Positions 1 to 13,019 of a stretch of 64,000 nt of DNA are shown here, in pieces. The notes below the pieces were generated by a model. That model was given only the letters and a program-made list of their open reading frames with translations, searched no databases and was not told where the DNA came from. Within the stretch, counting starts at the first letter, position 1, and each line of letters starts with the position of its first letter. The position numbers and the translations under genes are program-made. The stretch comes from Fasciola hepatica (Eukaryota; Platyhelminthes; Trematoda; Plagiorchiida; Fasciolidae): the NCBI GenBank assembly GCA_948099385.1, contig CANUEZ040000062.1:4643501-4707500 (forward strand), in the 5' to 3' direction.

Positions 1-2160
1 CTGCATAGTCTAAGTTTGAAAGTCTGTTACCAGGTAGGACCTCAATGCCTTTGTTCGTTTGATTTCTTTGTGCTCCTCTTAGGATGTCGTCGGTCTCAAA
101 ATTGAACAGGAAGAGTGAGAGTGGGCAGCCCGGACGCATGCCACCTCCAACTGGAAAGTAAGGTGACGGTGAGCCATATGCTAATATTCGGCCTAAATTC
201 TGATGGTATAGAGCTTGGATGATTTTCACATACTTATCAGGTACTCCCTATCTAATGAGACAGTCCCAGAGGCCCGTCTTATCACCGGAATCAAAAGCCG
301 CTCAGATATCCAAGACTATGATTACCGTCGGCCTACGATATGTATGGGGGAGCTCAAGTGTCTGATGGATGGTAAAAATTTGGTTGATGCACCGGCGGTT
401 GGGACGAAAACCGGACTGTCCTTCACGGGCTTGTTGTTCGCGTACTGGAGACAATCTCTGTAGAATTATCGACGCTAAAAACTTTGATGCGACCGAGATC
501 AAGCTTATCTCTCGATGATTGAAACAGATGTTTCTAGCTCCTTTCTTGTATATTGGGATGATGGATGCGCAGTTCCAGCTTTCTGGGACAGAATCGTGGA
601 ACCAAATCTCGGAGAAGGGGCTGATGAGTGCTTTGGAGAGGTGTACACCACCATCTTGGAAGAGGGCCGAAGGGAGTCTGTCAGGGACGGGAGCTTTATT
701 ACGTTTCAAGAGGTGGAGCGCACAATCGACTTCTTCTGTGGGTGGGGTAGTGCAGATAGTCCATGGAGCATGAACTGGTTCAAACAGGCTACTGAGTTGG
801 GGCGCTGGTGCTGAAGGCCAGTTAAACTGCTCTTCAAAGTGTTCTACCCATCGGTCCATGCGCCGTGAGAGCTGGTGGATTGGTTGGCTGTTGGCCTCGC
901 AGATCACTTCGCGTACTCCATACTTGTACCTGGTAGATCGGATGAGTTGAAAAAGTCTCCGAGGATTTCCAGTGGGAAAAAGTTATACCATTTCGGTCGC
1001 ACGTTCGAACCACCAATTATCTCGGTCTCTGCGCAAGCTTCCAATCATGTTTCTTCGTAGTTGGGCGCGGGCATTGTGGTTTTCGCTTCCGGCAGGGATA
1101 TTCCGGCTACTGTCTAGCAATCCCAGAGGAGCCGATGAAATCTAGTGCGTGATTGCATGCCATGTGACTAATCCACAAGATGCGGCATTCGATGCTTTTC
1201 TGGCGTCTTGGATGTTGCCAGCGGTCTGACAAGCCATCATGTGTGGCTACTTAGCTGGGCAGCAAGGTCATTATGATATCTCTCTTGGACCGACGTCCGG
1301 GGAAGTTGGTCTACGTCTATCCGTTGACGGCGGACTTTTGACTTGGTGGAAAGCCGTACTATGAATTCAACACACACTAGGGCGTGGTCTGAATCTAGAT
1401 GTGTGCTCCAGTACGACATGCAAGATTTGACTGAGCCACTCCAGTGGTAGCTTGCGGCTATGTGGTTTATTTGTGTCTAAGACTGATTAGCAGATGGCGG
1501 TTGCCATGTGACTGCGATGAAAGCTGTGCCGGAAGTTCGTACTCGACAAAAATAGGCGATGATCTGCGCACAGATAGAGCAGTCGATTACTGTTATCCGT
1601 GCGTTGATGGTTGGCGCCGCTTTGGCCTCCAAGCATTCGCTTGTCTGGACCTATGTGGCCAATCTGGGTGCTCAGATCTCCACCCAGCACCGCTAAATCC
1701 CTGTGAGATGCCTCTCCAAGAAGTTCGTAAAGCTGCTGGTAGAATATATTTTTGACTGTATCCGGACTGCATTTGGTAGGAGAGTAGACAGAGACAACAA
1801 ACAGACAACAATTGCCGTTGCGGCCTTTGTTAGCTTTGAACGAACCCTCTAGGAAAATCGCACAATCTTTTGTTGACTGGAATCCAGTCGCCTAGCGCAG
1901 ACTCAGTTTTAGTACTTAAAGCGATTCCTACTCCTGCATGACCAGATGCAGAAGCCTCGGCCTTTCCGGATAAGCGCAGAGTAAAAGCATGTCCGAAGGG
2001 CGAATTCAGACGAACTACGATGGTGGGGTCCTGGATGCGGTTCTCGGATAAGCAGCAGACGTCGATAGCCAGTGTCTCAAGTGTGCGCGCTACAGCTGCT
2101 TGTTGGCCTATTTGCATCAAAGTGCGTCCAGTGAAGGCTTCAAGATTCAGTGGCACATGT
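1..2160 (-). mobile_element. Degenerate RTE-like LINE: endonuclease and RT, 3' part off window
   Basis: This is a non-LTR retrotransposon reading leftwards, with stops and frameshifts. From its 5' side: an AP-type endonuclease start (GRTLMQIGQQAAVARTLETL, then DVCCLSENRIQDP; about 2156-1830); the endonuclease core (GDLSTQIGHI and NRLLYLCADHRLFLSSTNF; 1690-1487); and the SDH motif in LDSDHALV (about 1400). The RT fingers and palm follow: IIPIYKKGARN, ISLISVASK, SGFRPNRRC and TVIIVLDI (907-302). Below 300 the rc sequence continues as AAFDSGDKTGLWDC and MRPGCPLSLFLFNFE. It reaches LDYA at the window edge, so the catalytic YADD is cut by the edge. The domain order and motifs are typical of RTE-clade elements in trematodes. 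Broken frames make it a fossil copy. Confidence 0.85.
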
Positions 2161-2270
2161 GGTCTCTAGTGGTTCTGATGAGCTGCACATAACTGAATGA
2201 AGAATCTCACTTGCATGCACAGCATCTTTATCGATGGCAACCTGAGAAGTACATGGAATAGTATCAATAT

Positions 2271-2515
2271 TCAGAACACGAGTTGTAGGCGAACAGATGT
2301 TTTCGGTGATTTCATTCTCAAGCCATTACAATCACATTTATATGAAAACAAATTATTAAGAAGAGTTAGAAAAAATCTCACTAAGTCAGTGCGGAGAATT
2401 AAGGGTGAGATTTTTTCCAACTCTTCTTAATAGTTCGTTTTCATATAAATGTGATTGTAATGGCTTGAGAATGAAATCACTGAAAACATATGTTCGCCTA
2501 CAACTCGTGTTCTGA
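2271..2515. repeat. 245-bp foldback (near-perfect inverted repeat)
   Basis: The left arm is 2271-2381, the loop 2382-2404 and the right arm 2405-2515. The 111-nt arms pair with only about five mismatches (for example GAACAGATG against GAACATATG, and GTTAG against GTTGG). It starts TCAGAACACGAG and ends CTCGTGTTCTGA. It lies directly upstream of the LINE endonuclease start. It could be a foldback or MITE-like insertion, or an inverted duplication formed during LINE integration. Confidence 0.9.
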
Positions 2516-2519
2516 GTAC

Positions 2520-3240
2520 CATGATGGGCTTATTCCGCAGTATTAATATTGTTTTGTGCAGAAGAGTGGATGAAAATGGGTGGTGTGGTAATAGGTAGTT
2601 AGCTTTCTCCGGCCGCCATCACCTCGGTCATAACTTGTGTAGCTTGTGTTAGTAAATAAGGTCGAGCTCGAGAACGGGTGATCATTTTTGCGGAGATTTC
2701 ATGTGAGCTGGATACTACCCGGTTGTCAAGACCGAAGTAGAGGGTTGATTAGGGGGCCCACCCCGAGCCTTTGACCAGAGCGCCTAACCTTAAAGACAGT
2801 AGGACAATATGAGGGTATCATAGCCCTCTAGGGGCCGGTAACTGATTGTTCAGTTCATACGCCTTTTGGATGAGGCTAAATATCCTGAATGACCAGTACA
2901 TCCTTCCGCCACAGATGCCGGTGAGCATACTGTTGTACACCTCACACCACCCGTAATTGGTTTGAAATCGGGGTTTAGCCATCTCCCTTAGACTGGCTAT
3001 CAACCAGGCAACCCGATGAAGAGCGCCAGGTATTCGCTTTCATCCTCTCACTTTAGTGGGAACACCTTCACCATGAGAAGGCAGTGAGTAGGACTTCCTC
3101 AGCAGAGGCTGTAAAAACCGCACTGTCATCTGAGAACATTTCGAGAGGTGTTCAGGACGAGTAGCTGTCTCGGAGCCTGAAGCACCCACCGTAGACCTGA
3201 GGCATTTGAATCCTTTATAGTACAAATGTTTACGGAATTC
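2520..3240 (-). mobile_element. Probable 5' region of the minus-strand LINE
   Basis: The stretch upstream (in LINE orientation) of the endonuclease has several short open stretches but no convincing protein. It is more GC-rich than its surroundings and continues to the foldback at 2271-2515. I read it as LINE 5' flank or untranslated region from position alone; no second copy in the window confirms it. Confidence 0.3.
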
Positions 3241-5611
3241 TGGTTATACAAGCAGAGCAGTTGTTGTAAAGATTCTATTTTCCTAATATCATTCATGGTT
3301 ATGCACTGCATAAGTACTTATGGTCGAACAATAGGATCATAACAGGTGAAGGTATACTGTGATTAGCTGGCCTATTAGGATCACCAGTAAATCCTAAATC
3401 CTGACTTGTTCTGAAGCATGTTACACCGCATTGTTTGTTACCTGTTTACGTGGTGTGACTTGTGAAGAGAAAACCTGCTCAAACTAATTTCTCTTCAGTT
3501 CACACATTTCAATGGAGAACAGTCTTGGGACGAACCAAGCCCGACCATAGAGGTAAATTGAAAAACACCATCTTTCATTGTGCGTTGTGCCGTCTGCGAG
3601 TGTGTTCGTTTCTAACCCTCACTGCTCGGTTCTGAATGCTGGTTGCTTAGTTGATCTGTAACAACGTACTTTGTTTTTATTTCCGTGTCAGCGCTCTACA
3701 AATTTGTATGCATTTACAAAATACTGTTAGTCTTTCATCTTTGCCTCTTTCCAAATCCAAATGGAATATCATGGGAGAGTTGCGAAACGACTTAAACTCT
3801 TTTAAATTTAATTACGTTCTTTTTTAATATAGCGAATCTTCCCACAAGTATTTTTTCATTAGCCTTGTTTTTATATGAGTGGTAAATCAATTATAATAAG
3901 CAGGCCTGATATTCAGTGGGGCCCATTAAAAAACAGCCATGAATTTCGCGGGTCAAGGCAAAATGGACTGCAGTAAAGGCATCCTATCTTCTCAGAGGGC
4001 AATGAATATGATTTAAAGCCGAAATACTATAAGGTGATCTGTAAGCGAGAGAACGTTTGCCCGTAACCAAGGCTGAGCAGTCGATAGCTATAACATGCAT
4101 CAACTGTTACGACTTTGTAATGGGTACAATTACTGTGATATGTTTTTCGGTTTTTCTGCTGAAAACTATGATGATTTACACAAAGTATTGCACCACACTC
4201 CTTGGCTACTTGTATGGAAACATGGTGTGATGCTTGAGTCTTTCTCCTTTTGTGGTAGTTGAGAATGCTGCGGGTCTTTTTGACGTGAAAGGTGTACGTG
4301 GTCCCATTACATATATGCTTTCAATTCGGTGTTATGTGACTCTTTACTAATCACTGGAATATCGTGGCAGTGGCTCCGATAGCGTAGATTTTAGTGATTT
4401 CATGCTTTTTGCTTCTTTTCGCTGAAATGGCCAAATAAACTAATATTTCTTTTTTGTGTATTTTCGTTCGTTTGATAGCAAAATTGTCTCGCAGCTATTT
4501 GTTTTTTAACCAGATTTTTATTTTTGATAAGAAACAATGCGCATTCAAGCTCAGGGAACTTTCAGTATTGTTCCCATCAAGTTGAGCTTTTGTATGAGTG
4601 CTTTCGTGTGATTGCTGTTTTTGATAAAAGCAGTGTTGATAGACGGTATAGCATTTGGCGTTGAACTGAGACTTATCGTTGGCTACCAACGCAAATGGCC
4701 TAATAACAGCATCGTTCTGGGTCCAAGATTTGATAAAAATGGATAAGTGAGTGCGCATTACTGTTCATTTTCAACAGGTAGACTGTGACCTGTTTTCAAG
4801 GCTGTGGAATCTCAAACGCTACTGCACGAGGCTTCAGTTGGTAAAAGTTAAGTGTTCCCTAACTTAAAAGGCACGGAAGCTATAACTGGTCGGCAGTGAT
4901 ATCAGGTTCAATTGAACGGTTATTTCTGTCAGCACAAAAGGCGGACAGAAACGCAAACGCCGTTGGTATTTACTTTAGTGTATGTTCACAGCGTATGTGT
5001 ACCTCATCATGAGAAAATCCTTTCGATCTTCAGTATAACAGCGGAAATGACTTCACGTGATGTTATTCTATGCTTTCCGCATTTTGGCTTTTGTTTTCCT
5101 GTTTTTAATGTCAGTCATTTACACAATCGACTTGATCCCCTCCTATCTGAAAAAATATCGTCAGGGGTTTGAGTGAAGCTTGCTCAGATGTGATGCGCGT
5201 GCGTGCATGCACACGTGAATGCGCTCATCTATTCATTTTGAGATGGATTCCAATTGCAGTCCGTCTCTATTAACACGCCCTCTTCCAGCAGTGCAGCACA
5301 TACTTGAGCAGAAATGCAACACAAAATAATTCGTGTTGTAGCACCATGCCGTGTCTGCAAGTTCAGATAAGTAGAGGAAGCTGAATTGTTCGTACAAAAG
5401 CATACGTACAAATATGTGTATGGATTGATCCAATCCAGCTGACCACAGGGCAATTCACCACTAAGACTCGGCACTCTTCATTAATACTGTAAAACAAAAT
5501 CATTTCCAGAGTGAAGTAAATCATCGTTAATCCAAAGCCGGTTTGAACTGAATTGCTGACATTGTTTTCACTCCTACCATTTTGCTTGGCGTGGATTTGG
5601 TTGTCTCACAG
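3241..5611. other. No gene recognised
   Basis: AT-rich sequence upstream of the first exon seen. Open stretches are short and not protein-like. It is presumably an intron of the same ABLIM-like gene, since the LIM-encoding exons are not in the window. No repeat family seen elsewhere in the window was recognised here. Confidence 0.4.
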
Positions 5612-5774
5612 AGTTTGCATTCGCGTGTTCCAAACTCTGACTACGGTCGGCACTTGAGCCAATCGTACATGCACCTGGGTAATCCACTGTCACAAACGGA
5701 TCGTTACAAGAGGAACGTCTCTTTTACTTCAGTGGACAAACCTGTAAGGACCAAACATTTTCACATTCCCGAAA
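5612..5774 (+). CDS. ABLIM/Unc-115-like gene, internal exon 1 of 4 seen
   Basis: This is an internal exon of a probable actin-binding LIM protein, a cytoskeletal adaptor with N-terminal LIM domains, a disordered linker and a C-terminal villin headpiece. The acceptor is TTGTCTCACAG and the exon opens in phase 0. It stays open for 54 codons and ends one base into a codon at the donor GTGAGT (5775-5780). The peptide is Ser/Tyr/His-rich. It contains SQSYMHLGN and DRYKRNVSFTS and ends in KHFHIPE. An FHIPD/E block in the linker is, from memory, a feature of vertebrate ABLIM and dematin. The leftover base A joins the next exon (12247) to make a Thr codon, so the phase matches. No LIM domain is seen upstream in the window. 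The splice structure is seen directly; the family name rests on remembered motifs. Confidence 0.68.
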
Positions 5775-7175
5775 GTGAGTAGCGTATACTTTTGCTGATT
5801 TATAACGTATTGTCCCAATGCTGCGTATCATAGCTTTCTTGATGCATTGAGTCAAATAGGCTAGCTCAAAATTGTATAACGTAATAATGAAAAATGTAAC
5901 ATCACGTGCACACATGTATATATATTATTGCATTTGAATAAAATAGTTAATAAAATTGTGCCGTCTGTGTTCTCATTCGTTAATTTTAGTTCGGCTTCGT
6001 AATCATTATCACAGTGTTTGTCGTCCCGTGGGGTATCCTTTACCCTCACCGTATAAAAATGCTTTTTATTGGCATTTCCAAGCACCCAGACACAGTGATG
6101 TCGACTGCATCGTACAGTTCTTCGTTCGCCAGTTCTTGAAAAAAAAAAATACAAACGCTGTAACAGAAGAATAAGGATATGAACTAAACACCGGTACGAA
6201 GTTACTACTGTTGAATATAAAACCTCGATAAATTAGTCACTCATATTCAGGAGTTCAACCACTCTACTTCTCAAGAATGCAACCGTACATTGGCTACTTT
6301 TATCGGTTGTATGCTTCATCGTGTGGTGCAAACATAGAAGCTATTGATTTATCCTCATCCCAAAACCTTTCAGTGTTTGTATACACATCTGTTCTCCGCG
6401 TGGTTTTCCTCATCAGTTTAGATCCAAGCAGAAAGTCATCCGCCGACCTGGTCAGTATTAGTGACTGGCCATCGGTAACCGCAAAAATAACGCACGTACT
6501 CTGGCCGAATGACCGTTTAAATGAGACTGACCCGTTGATGAAATGATAGACCGTATTCTTTTAATTGGGGTTACTTGTTGCAGCTGTAATCTCATTTGAA
6601 TCAAATGGAGCGTGCATGGACGGAGAGTCGATTTTTAGAATCACACGGTGATTCTTCCACAGTTAATTCCTCGCTCAACACGGCTAACCTTCGGAACGAG
6701 GACACAGTCCCGAGTATGGGTTTTCGATATTAGTAGTATGGCATTGTATCTAGATGACAGGACAAAACTTCTCCGGAAGCACACGACCAGTTTTGCGGTT
6801 GTTACCTGTTATCAGATGAGTATACCTGGTACTCTTCCGCCCAGTCATCCTTACACTTGAGAACACCACAGTTGGTTTACGGCTGTAATCCTAATCGGAA
6901 TGCTGACAAAAAATGAGTACTTTCAGCTGGTATATTTTGTGATGACACCAACAGCCCCTTTTCTGCAGCCAGTCAACGAATACCCCCATATTTCTAAGTT
7001 AAATTAGTACAGCAAGGTAATAGATAAAAATTCAAACACTGCGCGCCCTGTTGGTTATACTCCATGCCGTCATAGTCATAGTGACAGTCAGCTGATGATC
7101 GCCACGCACTAAATTGTTGAATTAATGAACTCGTTATTCCCATTGAGCCTGAATTGCTGTACTTTTTACAGACCG

Positions 7176-7580
7176 TTCCGTTCAGTTCAGTATGAATAAC
7201 ATTTGTTCATACACTAGGTGCGGTAGTTTCGGTTTCTATCGCTCCGCAGAAACCTTATCGCGGAAACAAAACAACTAAGCGTGGGAATAAAAGTTCAGGG
7301 AGAACCATGCACAATGGGAGGAAGTATATGATAAAGCCTGAAAATGCATAGGCACCACCGGTCGTGACTCCTAGTCCTTGATCACTGAGTAGAAACTCAA
7401 CACGCTGTTCATGCCCGAGTTCAGTGGATAGCTTTTTCATACCTTTTTCCATGTCATGGATTGGTCACTCTTATTCATCTTTCATCCACTGGCAGCCACA
7501 TAGCACACCAAAGAAACTTTCGCGGGGGCGTGAGCAACACATGTGCCTACCATCTTAGCATGGTGAGGTTGTGCTAGATC
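7176..7580 (-). mobile_element. RTE-like LINE 3' fragment
   Basis: The reverse strand carries the C-terminal RTE region and 3' UTR. The TGAAC-type tail is seen as GTTCAGTTCAG at 7181-7191. The stretch TTCATACCTTTTTCCATGTCATGGATTGGTCAC aligns by eye with the copy at 42110-42150. TTTCGGTTTCTATCGCTCC matches the conserved 3' UTR block GGTTTCGGTTGCTCTAGC of that copy. Frames are destroyed. Confidence 0.65.
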
Positions 7581-9026
7581 TAATGATTCGTTTCATATAT
7601 CTGGTTTGTTTTCAACCTCAGTCTGTGCCGCAAATAGTACCCGTATGAATAAGATGAAGTCTGTCGTTTCTAGGTTATTCAGATAAAAAGTACATACCTA
7701 ACATAAATATGAAGCTGGTAGGTTTGATTTTTCGTGTGAAAACCACTATTAGTGACATTTCCCCGCAAAAACTGCAAATTACTGCTCTTGCATTTTTGCT
7801 TGAGTTTAGGGTAGTTTCTTTTTAATTATTGGAAATGATGCTCATGAACAAGTTGATGGCCCGTATACCATTATTTCATTCGATAGTTTGCCCGTAAGTT
7901 GGTGTTATTCATCAACGGGAATCGCGGAGAATATCGTTCGACTAGTCCCTTAATGTTCTATTTTTACAATATACTCGTCGGCCCAGGGGTAAAATGGCAA
8001 CAGCAAAACTACTCCCTGACAGCGCTGCCAATTCCTTGTTTCACGCCAATAGTGTTCTAGTAAGCGCATCTTAGGGTGAGATTTGTGTTTTTTTTGAGGC
8101 CATGTTAAGACGAAAATCTGGTATTCCGAAATCCGATTTCTGTTGCATGTTCTTACCGAACATCTCATAGTCCGTGGCAGTTCCTCTGTATATTCTTGCT
8201 TGGAATCCACTACATTAACAGAACGAAATTCTTGAACGTTCATATAACTGAACTATTTCAGATACCTTTTATTATCGATACGAAATTGATTTATCCATTC
8301 AGACGACCTACTTATCACAAACAGATTCGAACTTCTGTCGCGTTGGAAACCACGGCTGCAGAACGTGGTTGCATTCTGTTAATCCGTCCAAACAAACAAA
8401 TGTTGATATCCAAAACGCAGTTACTTAGAAAACCATTTAGAAAAGTCAGACAGAAATCCTGCAAATTCCCCACCATGAGTTGCTCTTTTCTGATTCATGA
8501 TTATATCCGGTGTCGTTTCTCGCAGAATTTGGATTGGAAATGTGGGAGAGAGAGAATTACTAGCTGTAAGGCCATATTTGCAGTTTTGGGTCGTTCCAGG
8601 TCTAGTACATTGGTATTCTTCTCTTAGATCTTTGCGTCATTGTGTCCCCGTGTGGTTACCAAAGCAACACTTTCGTTTCTTATTTACCCTCACACGTGCG
8701 TGTGTTGCTGTTCTGTGTTGTCTTTCTCTGACCCCAGGGAATCTGCTAAGTTTTTCTTTCTCCAATGTACTTTTATTAAAGCTGTTCAAATGATCAAATT
8801 AGTTAATTGGCTGTTTCTTTTGATCCAGATCGGCGTTTATTTTGTCCGAAACCATCGTGCAAAGTCAAGTTAGGCGTTTCATGTGATATTTCTGATATCG
8901 TTTGGTACCAGTACGGGATTATCATGTGGAATGAATTCAGAATCTGAAATGTGACAATTCTTTCCTTAGCAACATGACAACATCAATTGATCCCCTTCAG
9001 TCTAATCCACCGAGATAAGAAAACGA

Positions 9027-9180
9027 ACTAGCTAGCTAGCCAACTAACTTTTTAATTAACTAACTAGCTAAATAAATAGCAAACTAACCAACCAACTGAC
9101 TAACTAGTTAACTAGCTAACTAGCAAACTAACTAGCTAGGTAATTAACTGACTAACTGATTAAACTTTCTAACTAACTTA
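9027..9180. repeat. Degenerate CTAA/CTAG tetranucleotide tract
   Basis: About 150 nt of imperfect AACTAGCTAGCTAACTAACT-type repeats with scattered substitutions: an old microsatellite. Confidence 0.9.
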
Positions 9181-12100
9181 CAGAAAACGGCCATAAAGCA
9201 ACACTGATAAATTCAGTGTGTATCCAGGACTATTTTTGTGCGTAACTCTACTCGGCAGAGAAATCGAATGTATCTAAATTGACCGAGAGCTCACTCGAGT
9301 GACCAAGGAATAACAGCTCTAATTCCTGATCACAGAATAACTCTTTGAAACAATAGTCATACCAATAAAAATGTATTAATTCAGTCCTCTATGATGATTG
9401 AGGAAAATACTTTTTATGGCAAGACAAAAGGAGAGTCTGAAAATATGTCAAATTACGGACAATAGAACAACAGCGGACAGTCTTTCTTACGGACCAGTCG
9501 CAAATAAATTCCGCGAAAGAGTTTAGTCGAAAAATGGAGTTAATAGAATAATTCGACTTTAAGTACTCACTCAGTGCACTTGGAATCAATTACGGATCAT
9601 CTTGGCAATCAACTTTGTTTTTTGCTCGATTCGTATTTTCGATAGTCTTGAGCGTTCCGGTGTGAAAAGAAATGTGCTCTGAGGTTTCTGTATCCCCAAT
9701 TCAGTCAATCATTCCCCAAACACGGTGTGATATCATCATCATAAAAAGGCCTAATCCGAAACCTTTTGTGGCTCGTATTATCAATTCATATTATTCGTTG
9801 ATCACTAGTGTCCGCATTGATCGATATTAACCGCGGATTTTCCCCACGCATTTTCTCTGGCTCGTGGGTATCGAGTTTTCTACTTGCTTGATCCTATCGG
9901 TTTGCGTTACTTGCTTTCAGTCTCGCACTATCCGCCCACCGAAACATATACACGCGTTTGATTTTCACATATGAATGAATAACTAACCAATAGGGGAACC
10001 TCGAACTTTGTGTTTTGAACATTTTGGGTTGATCAGTTCATCTGTTCCATCCGGGGATTCTATTTTGCTATGAGTTTTGAGACATGTGCGTGCTTGTGTT
10101 TATCTTCTATTGTGTGTTTGTGTTTGCCTGTCAACTTGCTGCTTGTGGAAATCTATATGCGCGTGTACTTTGCCCCGTTCCATCAACTGACCGTTGAACT
10201 AATTCATTATAGTCTTACAACTTACTGTTCCCAAACTCAGACCTTATTGTTCCCTCACGAGCTGCACTCGCACACCTTTTGTTTCCCAGTGATGGGTGTA
10301 TACGATAAAGCCTATATGCAAACGTAGATAGTTCTTGCGGTTCTCACCTTCTTCTAACACCCGTTGGTGCAGCTTTTAGTCATAAAAACTGACTTGACAC
10401 TGTGTTTTGGCCCCGTTCCCAACCCAAAATTTCAACCACTGCAGAACAACGGCTATTTTAAGGGCGTTTCATGTCATGTACAATTTCACAGAATTCGATC
10501 GTTAAAGCATGACCTCAGTCAACCAGTAACAGTTGAAGCCAAAGTAGATGGAAAAAGTCAATTTTTCAACTGAATTATTTTCCAGTTATTATTCAATGAT
10601 GGCACACATGTAATGCCATCTTGATATCGTTTTATCGTGCAGAAAGTAGTTTGTTCACTCCATTCGTCTGATCTTTCCTATCCATGGCTTTAGTAATGGT
10701 CACAGCAATAAGAATATTTTATTTCTATGACCGACAAGGTCTCCAGGTCCTAGGTTCGCCATGATGGCCGTTTAACCATCGCCGATGAAAAGTGCGGTTC
10801 TGCTTTGATGCGTAAAGTAACCTGATCCAATGGAGCTGAGTGGGGTGAACGGAACGTGGAAGACAAAAGTTTGCGAAGGAATTTGTGGTGGTCTGAATAA
10901 CCTTTCTCAACATGTTTTAATTTCATCGTAGCTTGGTACTGGCAACAGCATGGCTCATATACTATGTTCTACCGGCCTGAAAACGAATCGTTTTTGACAG
11001 GGGCCGGGTAGGGACAAATGCTGGGATATGACTGTTTTGATTTATCTCCTGGAATTCGAATTAAAATCAGAATTGACGGAATTGACGATTTAGATAAGTT
11101 TATCCCCGAATTTACCAGTCGTTAGGAAGAGTTAGTAACTGCCCGCAAACGGATAGTTGAGTCGCCGTTAAATGGTCCTATGTTAGGCACGCGGTGTTTG
11201 AGTTCTGTCACAAATAATTGATTCGACTGTCTTTTATTCACCGCGCTCTCACTGTAAACTTCCATTGAATATGGTACGGTATTTTATACCCGATTAGCCG
11301 ACGTGGATTTCTGGTTTGTACAGATGTGATATGGGAACACTGGAAAAGAATGCAACACCGCGTTTAGCCCAACAAATAGATGAAAATCACGGATATACAT
11401 GCACTTTATATGTACAACACTTTACGTATTGGGTAATGCCACACGGTTTACTTGACACGTGTGTTATAATCTAAATACTCAACCTCGTAATTTTTTCAAT
11501 CCCAGAATTCGAGCAGTCCTTTGATTTGCAGCCAGATGTTAGTTTGTTTCTGTGCAGATTTTATTTAACAAACTTTTCTGCCAATCATTGCAATCAATTA
11601 TTTATACGGACGCCAAAACCTCAATTATTAAGTATGTGTAAGTCCAAAGTAAGATAAAGTTTTGATGTACTCATTACTGTAGAAGACATTCAGTCTGTGT
11701 TTTTCTGTTGTTGTTGTCTCACTTGTTTCATTTCGGTTCATCACGAAAACGATTCATCTCCCGCATGTAGTGGATATGCTAATTAGGCGTCGGAAATCAC
11801 TCTCGATTCTTTATGCTCGTGTGCATCCATAGGGATTTTTGATCTAAATCACGAAGTCTCAAATCCGACATGTCGGGGGTCAAACAAGAAGAATATGCTT
11901 AAGGTAAAGGTGTTAAGGAACTAGAACGCTGTTAGTTATCTTCGGTCGAGCGTAATACGTTTCAGGCGTCAGCATTTTTATAGATGATGAGGGTGGATTT
12001 GGAACCGTGACGTGGATATCGTTATATGTTTTTTTTTATTACCATACTCACTAATAGGGATTTAGCTGTTTTTACCAGTTAACGAGGAACTTACGGACTA

Positions 12101-12246
12101 CTTACAGTAATTCATCTCCACATGTTACGGTGCACGCTTGTTGTTGATGTATTGGGACAAGGTTTCTCAAAATTTGGATATTTGAATAATCCACGTGAGT
12201 TAGGTTTACGTCACTATACATTCTTTTATTATTCTGTCTATTTCAG

Positions 12247-12708
12247 CTAAAAATCGATACCTCCCTCCGGGTGTCCGCACCAGTGAACTGCTTTTTGGCC
12301 AACCTATCCGAAGTACTCTGTCAACTGTGGATGCGTCACACGCACGACGAGTAATACGTCGACCGATGACTCAGTCTGCCATGGAGCTGGACCAGAAAAC
12401 TGCGGACACATCAGTTTCCACAAGCATACCGCCGGATTTGCCGAACGGCGTGGCCTATCCGACGTTGAATGGGAATACTGTGAACGGACACAGTCTTGGG
12501 TCTGTGTGTCCGGGTGGAACAACCATGAGCCCACGGACGGGCGCGAGCACACTTCGCCCTCTGTCCGGCGAACAAGAAGTCACAGCTGAGGTGCGCCGAC
12601 TTGCTTGTTATCCGGCTGGGCAGCAACGTGACCAGTCTCTACCGGCTCCAATAGAACGATATGACTGGCCGGGACCTCCGGCTTCCGCTGTCATTTTGGC
12701 CGAATTAA
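12247..12708 (+). CDS. ABLIM/Unc-115-like gene, internal exon 2 (linker)
   Basis: This is a long, GC-richer exon with acceptor CTATTTCAG, 462 nt open in one frame, and donor GTGAGC at 12709. It is phase 1 at both ends, matching its neighbours. It starts KNRYLPPGVRTSELLFGQP and continues as a Ser/Thr/Pro/Gly-rich, presumably disordered linker. Near the end is PAPIERYDWPGPP followed by ILAEL. Dematin and ABLIM have an equivalent Pro-Ala-x-Ile-Glu...Tyr/Phe-x-x-Pro-x-Pro-Pro block just before a basic and acidic stretch; that is the main basis for the family call. A GTG at 12327 could be misread as a start, but the frame is open upstream to the acceptor. The next exon, 20.2 kb away, continues the block directly, so no exon appears to be missing between them. 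Confidence 0.78.
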
Positions 12709-13019
12709 GTGAGCCTGGTCTTGTTTTCTTTTTTGTCCATTATGCTTGAATGCTACTTATAAAAATTAGGTGATTTTCAGTCATTTGGAAGATTTAGTTT
12801 TCATGGTAAAATATTGTTTCGGTTCCCTTTTGGCATTTATTGCGTTGACAGTTTACTTGTTCTCTAGCCTGTACCTAATAGCTCATGATTGTCCATGACT
12901 GAGTATTTTGCCTGTAGTCTTTATTTCTGGGTTATCTTTTCTGGAGTCGCTTAACTTGTTTAGTGAACTGGTATGCAATAAACCTACTTAATTACCTTAA
13001 CACGTTATCAATCGAGAGT

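Larger units (their letters stand above)
5775..12246 (+). other. Intron 1 of the ABLIM-like gene
   Basis: A 6.5-kb intron with GTGAGT at the 5' end and CTATTTCAG at the 3' end. It holds a minus-strand RTE-like LINE 3' fragment (about 7176-7580) and a degenerate CTAA/CTAG tetranucleotide tract (9027-9180). I see no other gene, RNA or recognisable repeat in 5900-7170, 7600-9020 or 9200-12240. The longest open stretch there (8196-8627) has no protein-like character that I recognise. Confidence 0.6.

Noticed and set aside
302..907. 201-codon minus-strand open frame as a host gene
   Set aside because: Its motifs (IIPIYKKG, SGFRPNRRC, TVIIVLDI) are those of a LINE RT and it continues in broken frames on both sides; it belongs to the mobile element.
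2197..2430. Open frame across the foldback as a gene
   Set aside because: It spans the left arm, loop and part of the right arm of the inverted repeat and has no protein-like features.
9027..9180. CRISPR-like or regulatory array
   Set aside because: It is a degenerate tetranucleotide tract without spacer structure.
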